Positions 61,105 through 64,000 of a stretch of DNA of 64,000 nt are shown here, one piece after another (within the stretch, counting starts at the first letter, position 1; each line of letters opens with the position of its first letter). This DNA is from G963674685 sp964591275. GTDB taxonomy: Bacteria; Lernaellota; Lernaellaia; JACKCT01. The stretch covers positions 1 through 64,000 of the forward strand of contig CAZQAE010000027.1 of the NCBI GenBank assembly GCA_964591275.1. Direction: 5' to 3'. The translations under genes and the position numbers were made by a program. The notes below the pieces were generated by a model. That model did not search any database. It was not told the DNA's origin and saw only the letters and a list, made by a program, of their open reading frames with translations.

Positions 61105-64000
61105 ATGCCATACTCCGAGCGCTCAATCAATTCGATTTGCATGTCGCGATTCAAGGTCGTGAAGTAGGCGTTATAGCCGGAAATACGCACCAGGAGTTGT
61201 TTGTAAGAATCGGGATCGGCCATGGCCTGGCGCAAGGTCTCCGAAGAAACCATGTTCATCTGCATCTGCATCCCGCCCATGGAAAAGTAAGCTTTCACGT
61301 ACGCGGCCATGCGATCCACAATCTGCTGGTGCGAATCGGCGCCGCCGGGAACAACCTTCACGTTAAAGGCCATGTTATTGTCCATGTTTTTCGGATCAAG
61401 GCTGGCCACATCGCGAAGATTGTCCAGAAGATTCACGGAAGCGCCGGGCTGCGGGGTCAATCCAGGAGTGAAAGCCTTGCCCCTGAGGCGTCCGGACGGA
61501 AGCGCCCCAGCCAGCGTGCCGAAAGCCACGTGATTCGACATCGACCAAAAGCCGGTCGTGTAGGGTCCGCCCCGATAATTGCGGTGCGCGTTCAATTGCT
61601 CATGAGCGAAGCGCGCCACGCGCTCGGCCATTTCTTTTGCTTCGGCGTTTCCCGACCCGAATTTTGGGGCCTTGTTTTTCACGAGCGACAGTAGCTTTGG
61701 ATGCGACTGAAAGTTGTCCTGGATGGCCTCTTGAAATTCCCGAAGCGTTGTCTTTTTTTGATCGAAAACAAGCGTTTTTATCGCCATAAGCGAATCGGTC
61801 ACGTCAGCTAGGCCGATCAGCGCAACGCCCGAAGAATTGTATCTGGCGCCGCCGTTGACCACGTCTTTCGCCTTTTCCACGCAATCGTCCATCATCGCCG
61901 AAAGAAGGGGCGTCGGGCGAATGGCGGCGTGCGCGTTGGCGAGCATGTTATTGTAGGCGACCGCCTGATCGATTAAAAATGAAAATTGCCCTTCAAAGGC
62001 TTTGACGAACTCCTCAAAGGAATCAAACTCTTCCCCTGTTTCAGGGCCGACCTTCCAGTTCATCAGAGGGTGCGTGCCGTTTCCCAAAGCCATTTCAATA
62101 GCGGCCACAACGCTTATGAGCATGCTGCCGGTATGCCCAAATTGCTTGCCGGGGATCGTCGGCTCCACGCACCCGATCGCGGACCAATCACGGGCTTCGC
62201 CCAGCGGGTATCCGTGCTGAGAGATTGAGGCCAGCACCGCCTCATCGTTATGCAAAGAGGGCGTTGCTCCGGTGATCTTGTTGACTTCGCACAGGCGCTG
62301 AAGATAGGCGTCGCTGCTCACCCCCGGCTTATAGCGCGCGTTCACGTTCGGATCTCGGATGCCGAGCATCTCCGTGACTTTAAGAAAAATGTAGGTCATG
62401 TCGCACACAGCGTCCGTGCCGTCAGCGTGCACGCCGCCCAGCGTAATCGCCTGGTCTGACGAACTTCCGCCGAAAAGATAATTGCCGATATCAGGAATCA
62501 GCGGCACATGATCGCAGCAAGCCAAAAACAGGCACCCCACCAATTCCACCGTCTTGCGGATGCAGGCATCCCTGGCCTTCTCAGTCTTGCATGCGGCCAT
62601 GTCCTGTTCAAAATAGGGTTGTAACCAGGTATCCAATCTGCCCAGGGATAAGCCCGTGTTCGTGTTTTCATTGTGCATGCCGATCCAAGTGATCCAGATG
62701 GCGTTTACAGCTTCATCCAGCGTCCTGGGAGGATTTTTCGGCACGCGTCGGCAAATTTCCGCAAGCCTTCTCAGTTGGGCCTGGCGCTCAGTATCAAGCT
62801 CATTTTGCGCGTCTTTCGTCGCTTGTTTGGAAAGATTATCAGCATAGGCGTTTAAGCCTTCCGCAGCCAGGATCATCGCACGTAGTGGATTAACGCGGGT
62901 AACGTCGCCGTTGGCTTTGACAATCGCCTGATGGATTTTTTCAATAATCCCGGAGGTTCCAAGTGCGAGCAAGCTTGGAAAATCTGGAATGGTGTGGGAA
63001 ATCCCCACCGTCTTCCATACAAAATACACCGCGAATCGTTCATCGAGCTTTTGACACAAAGGGTTGTCATAACGCCGCCGAACCCATTCCCGGAAATTTC
63101 GATTTATCCAAAAAGGGAAAACCTCCTTGTGGAGCACTTCAACTGTTTCAGATGATATGTTGTATGGATTCAGTTCCCTGTTTGGCGCGGAAAGCAACTC
63201 GCCCCAAATCATCGTACCGTGCGCGTCGGGGTAGATGGTGACGCCTACCGGCTTGGATGTTGTCGTCCCTGCCAGCAGATCGTCTTTTCGGATGATCGGC
63301 TCTTTGTTTTCCATCAGGTATTTATAGGCTTGTCCCTGACGCAATTCCGGCGACCACGGATTGCCTTGTCCATCTGTTTCAAAGCCGTTTTTTTTGTACC
63401 ATCGGGTCAATAAACGAGAGCGCTCGGGACAAATTTCCGGACGCTTTGAAAAATGCCGCGACAAAAATCCCTGCAACCTTGGGAAGTCCGTCAGGCCTAA
63501 ATCGGACAGATAGGGATTTTTCAAATATCGAACTCCCGGATCAATCGTCGGCGCGTGCAGCCTTTCGGGCGTCGTGGTTCGCGATTTTTCCCCTGGTCCG
63601 TTTTCGGTTTTTGCAACTTCCTTTCGCTGGAGCTTATGCCTTCGCCGCCTTTTAATTTCCATCCTCTGGTGAAACCCACCCAGTAGCGTGGAAAGATAGA
63701 AGTTGAAAAGGTTCAAGTACGTAAAGTTGCCCTCAAGCTTAATTTTATTGAGCATAAGCATATCGAGAACTTCGTTGGGCGTATGCGAGATCATCTCCAG
63801 CATGACCGCTTCATTGGCGAAAACCATGGTCGTGTCCGGGCTTTCGAGCATGAAAGACTCGGCGGTCACTTTCCCGTCCAGGAAGCTGAGGCCCCCTTGA
63901 AAGGCACGGTCCTCAGTGCGAAATCCTATTGTAAAATTGATCCACCCCTGGTCGCTTTTTAGAGATTTACGAAGGGAGGCACGGTGGTTGAACTGGAATG
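61101..64000 (-). CDS. Glycyl-radical enzyme with N-terminal SCP2-like domain (5' end beyond the window)
   Basis: The frame remains open to the right edge, so the gene is incomplete: the GTG at 63869 is not the true start. The 43 codons before it encode SLKSDQGWINFTIGFRTED and QGGLSFLDGKVTAES, and with PDTTMVFANEAVMLEMISH and NKIKLEGNFTYLNLFNFYLS they form an SCP2-type (sterol carrier) domain of about 110 residues. The pyruvate-formate-lyase-like domain follows, with the active-site Cys and Glu in AIGCVEPTIPGKQ and the glycyl-radical loop RISGYNAYFTTLNRD near the C-terminus. GCVEP places it nearer to diol dehydratases, choline lyase and related C-C/C-X lyases than to PFL. The lipid-binding domain suggests a hydrophobic substrate or membrane contact (inference). 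Confidence 0.9.
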   Translation of the reverse strand, partial: FQFNHRASLRKSLKSDQGWINFTIGFRTEDRAFQGGLSFLDGKVTAESFMLESPDTTMVFANEAVMLEMISHTPNEVLDMLMLNKIKLEGNFTYLNLFNFYLSTLLGGFHQRMEIKRRRRHKLQRKEVAKTENGPGEKSRTTTPERLHAPTIDPGVRYLKNPYLSDLGLTDFPRLQGFLSRHFSKRPEICPERSRLLTRWYKKNGFETDGQGNPWSPELRQGQAYKYLMENKEPIIRKDDLLAGTTTSKPVGVTIYPDAHGTMIWGELLSAPNRELNPYNISSETVEVLHKEVFPFWINRNFREWVRRRYDNPLCQKLDERFAVYFVWKTVGISHTIPDFPSLLALGTSGIIEKIHQAIVKANGDVTRVNPLRAMILAAEGLNAYADNLSKQATKDAQNELDTERQAQLRRLAEICRRVPKNPPRTLDEAVNAIWITWIGMHNENTNTGLSLGRLDTWLQPYFEQDMAACKTEKARDACIRKTVELVGCLFLACCDHVPLIPDIGNYLFGGSSSDQAITLGGVHADGTDAVCDMTYIFLKVTEMLGIRDPNVNARYKPGVSSDAYLQRLCEVNKITGATPSLHNDEAVLASISQHGYPLGEARDWSAIGCVEPTIPGKQFGHTGSMLISVVAAIEMALGNGTHPLMNWKVGPETGEEFDSFEEFVKAFEGQFSFLIDQAVAYNNMLANAHAAIRPTPLLSAMMDDCVEKAKDVVNGGARYNSSGVALIGLADVTDSLMAIKTLVFDQKKTTLREFQEAIQDNFQSHPKLLSLVKNKAPKFGSGNAEAKEMAERVARFAHEQLNAHRNYRGGPYTTGFWSMSNHVAFGTLAGALPSGRLRGKAFTPGLTPQPGASVNLLDNLRDVASLDPKNMDNNMAFNVKVVPGGADSHQQIVDRMAAYVKAYFSMGGMQMQMNMVSSETLRQAMADPDSYKQLLVRISGYNAYFTTLNRDMQIELIERSEYGI

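Noticed and set aside
63869..63869. GTG at 63869 as the start of the glycyl-radical enzyme
   Set aside because: The frame is open and shows SCP2-like conserved sequence all the way to the right edge, so this GTG is internal.

Overview
The window is a 64 kb piece of a Gram-negative (diderm) bacterial chromosome. The evidence is a Gram-negative-type GyrB, at least ten genes with lipoprotein signal peptides, an outer-membrane-type barrel protein, GmhA (LPS heptose) and the rimP-nusA-infB-pnp operon. Poly-Asp and poly-Thr linkers in surface lipoproteins, DUF4388/response-regulator proteins and Cys-rich repeat proteins suggest a deltaproteobacterium in the broad sense (Myxococcota, Desulfobacterota or a neighbouring candidate phylum). 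This is inference, not proof. A glycyl-radical enzyme with its activase, many radical SAM proteins and a probable selenoprotein point to at least partly anaerobic metabolism. I recognised no rRNA or tRNA genes, CRISPR arrays, insertion sequences or integrases.

Layout. 1-5.2 kb: end of pgpA, gyrB with a good promoter, an SGNH hydrolase and a radical SAM protein. 5.3-15.9 kb (+ strand): a surface-protein island with two paralogous small Asp-rich lipoproteins, a broken DUF1566 gene between them, and two giant lipoproteins built from a repeated Cys-containing domain, Cys-rich repeats, Thr-rich spacers and acidic tails. 15.9-17.5 kb: gmhA and an overlapping conserved gene. 17.6-24.1 kb: a three-gene operon of receiver/DUF4388 paralogues. 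24.2-37.3 kb: a barrel protein, two beta-propeller lipoproteins, a MATE transporter, a sulfatase-modifying-factor-like lipoprotein, a truncated GPI-PLD-like protein, a third giant Cys/Asp/Thr-rich protein, an unusual large lipoprotein, a lipoprotein methyltransferase, and a thioredoxin-fold gene with an in-frame UGA followed by a SECIS-like hairpin.

37.4-44 kb: thioesterase, small lipoprotein, glycosyltransferase, acyltransferase, a three-part lipoprotein and a DUF1573 lipoprotein. 44-55 kb (- strand): the classical translation/RNA operon rimP-nusA-ylxR-infB-ylxP-rbfA-nrnA-truB-rpsO-pnp-dut, with a promoter and a terminator-like hairpin in its leader. 55-58 kb: a decayed radical SAM gene and an intact B12-binding radical SAM gene. 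58-60 kb: a degenerate excisionase-type HTH gene next to an ATPase + DUF4276 pair that looks like a defence module. 60.2-64 kb: a glycyl-radical-enzyme activase and its partner, which carries an SCP2-like N-terminal domain and runs off the right edge.

Most notable signals: the candidate selenoprotein at 36773-37306; a repeat domain (CTxLxWxVCD...DLxGG) shared by two giant lipoproteins that I cannot place in a known family; a recurring acidic C-terminal tail ending in SCCG, CGC or CGCS; loss of the phospho-acceptor (D, then E, then S) across the three tandem receiver paralogues; and the ATPase/DUF4276 pair.
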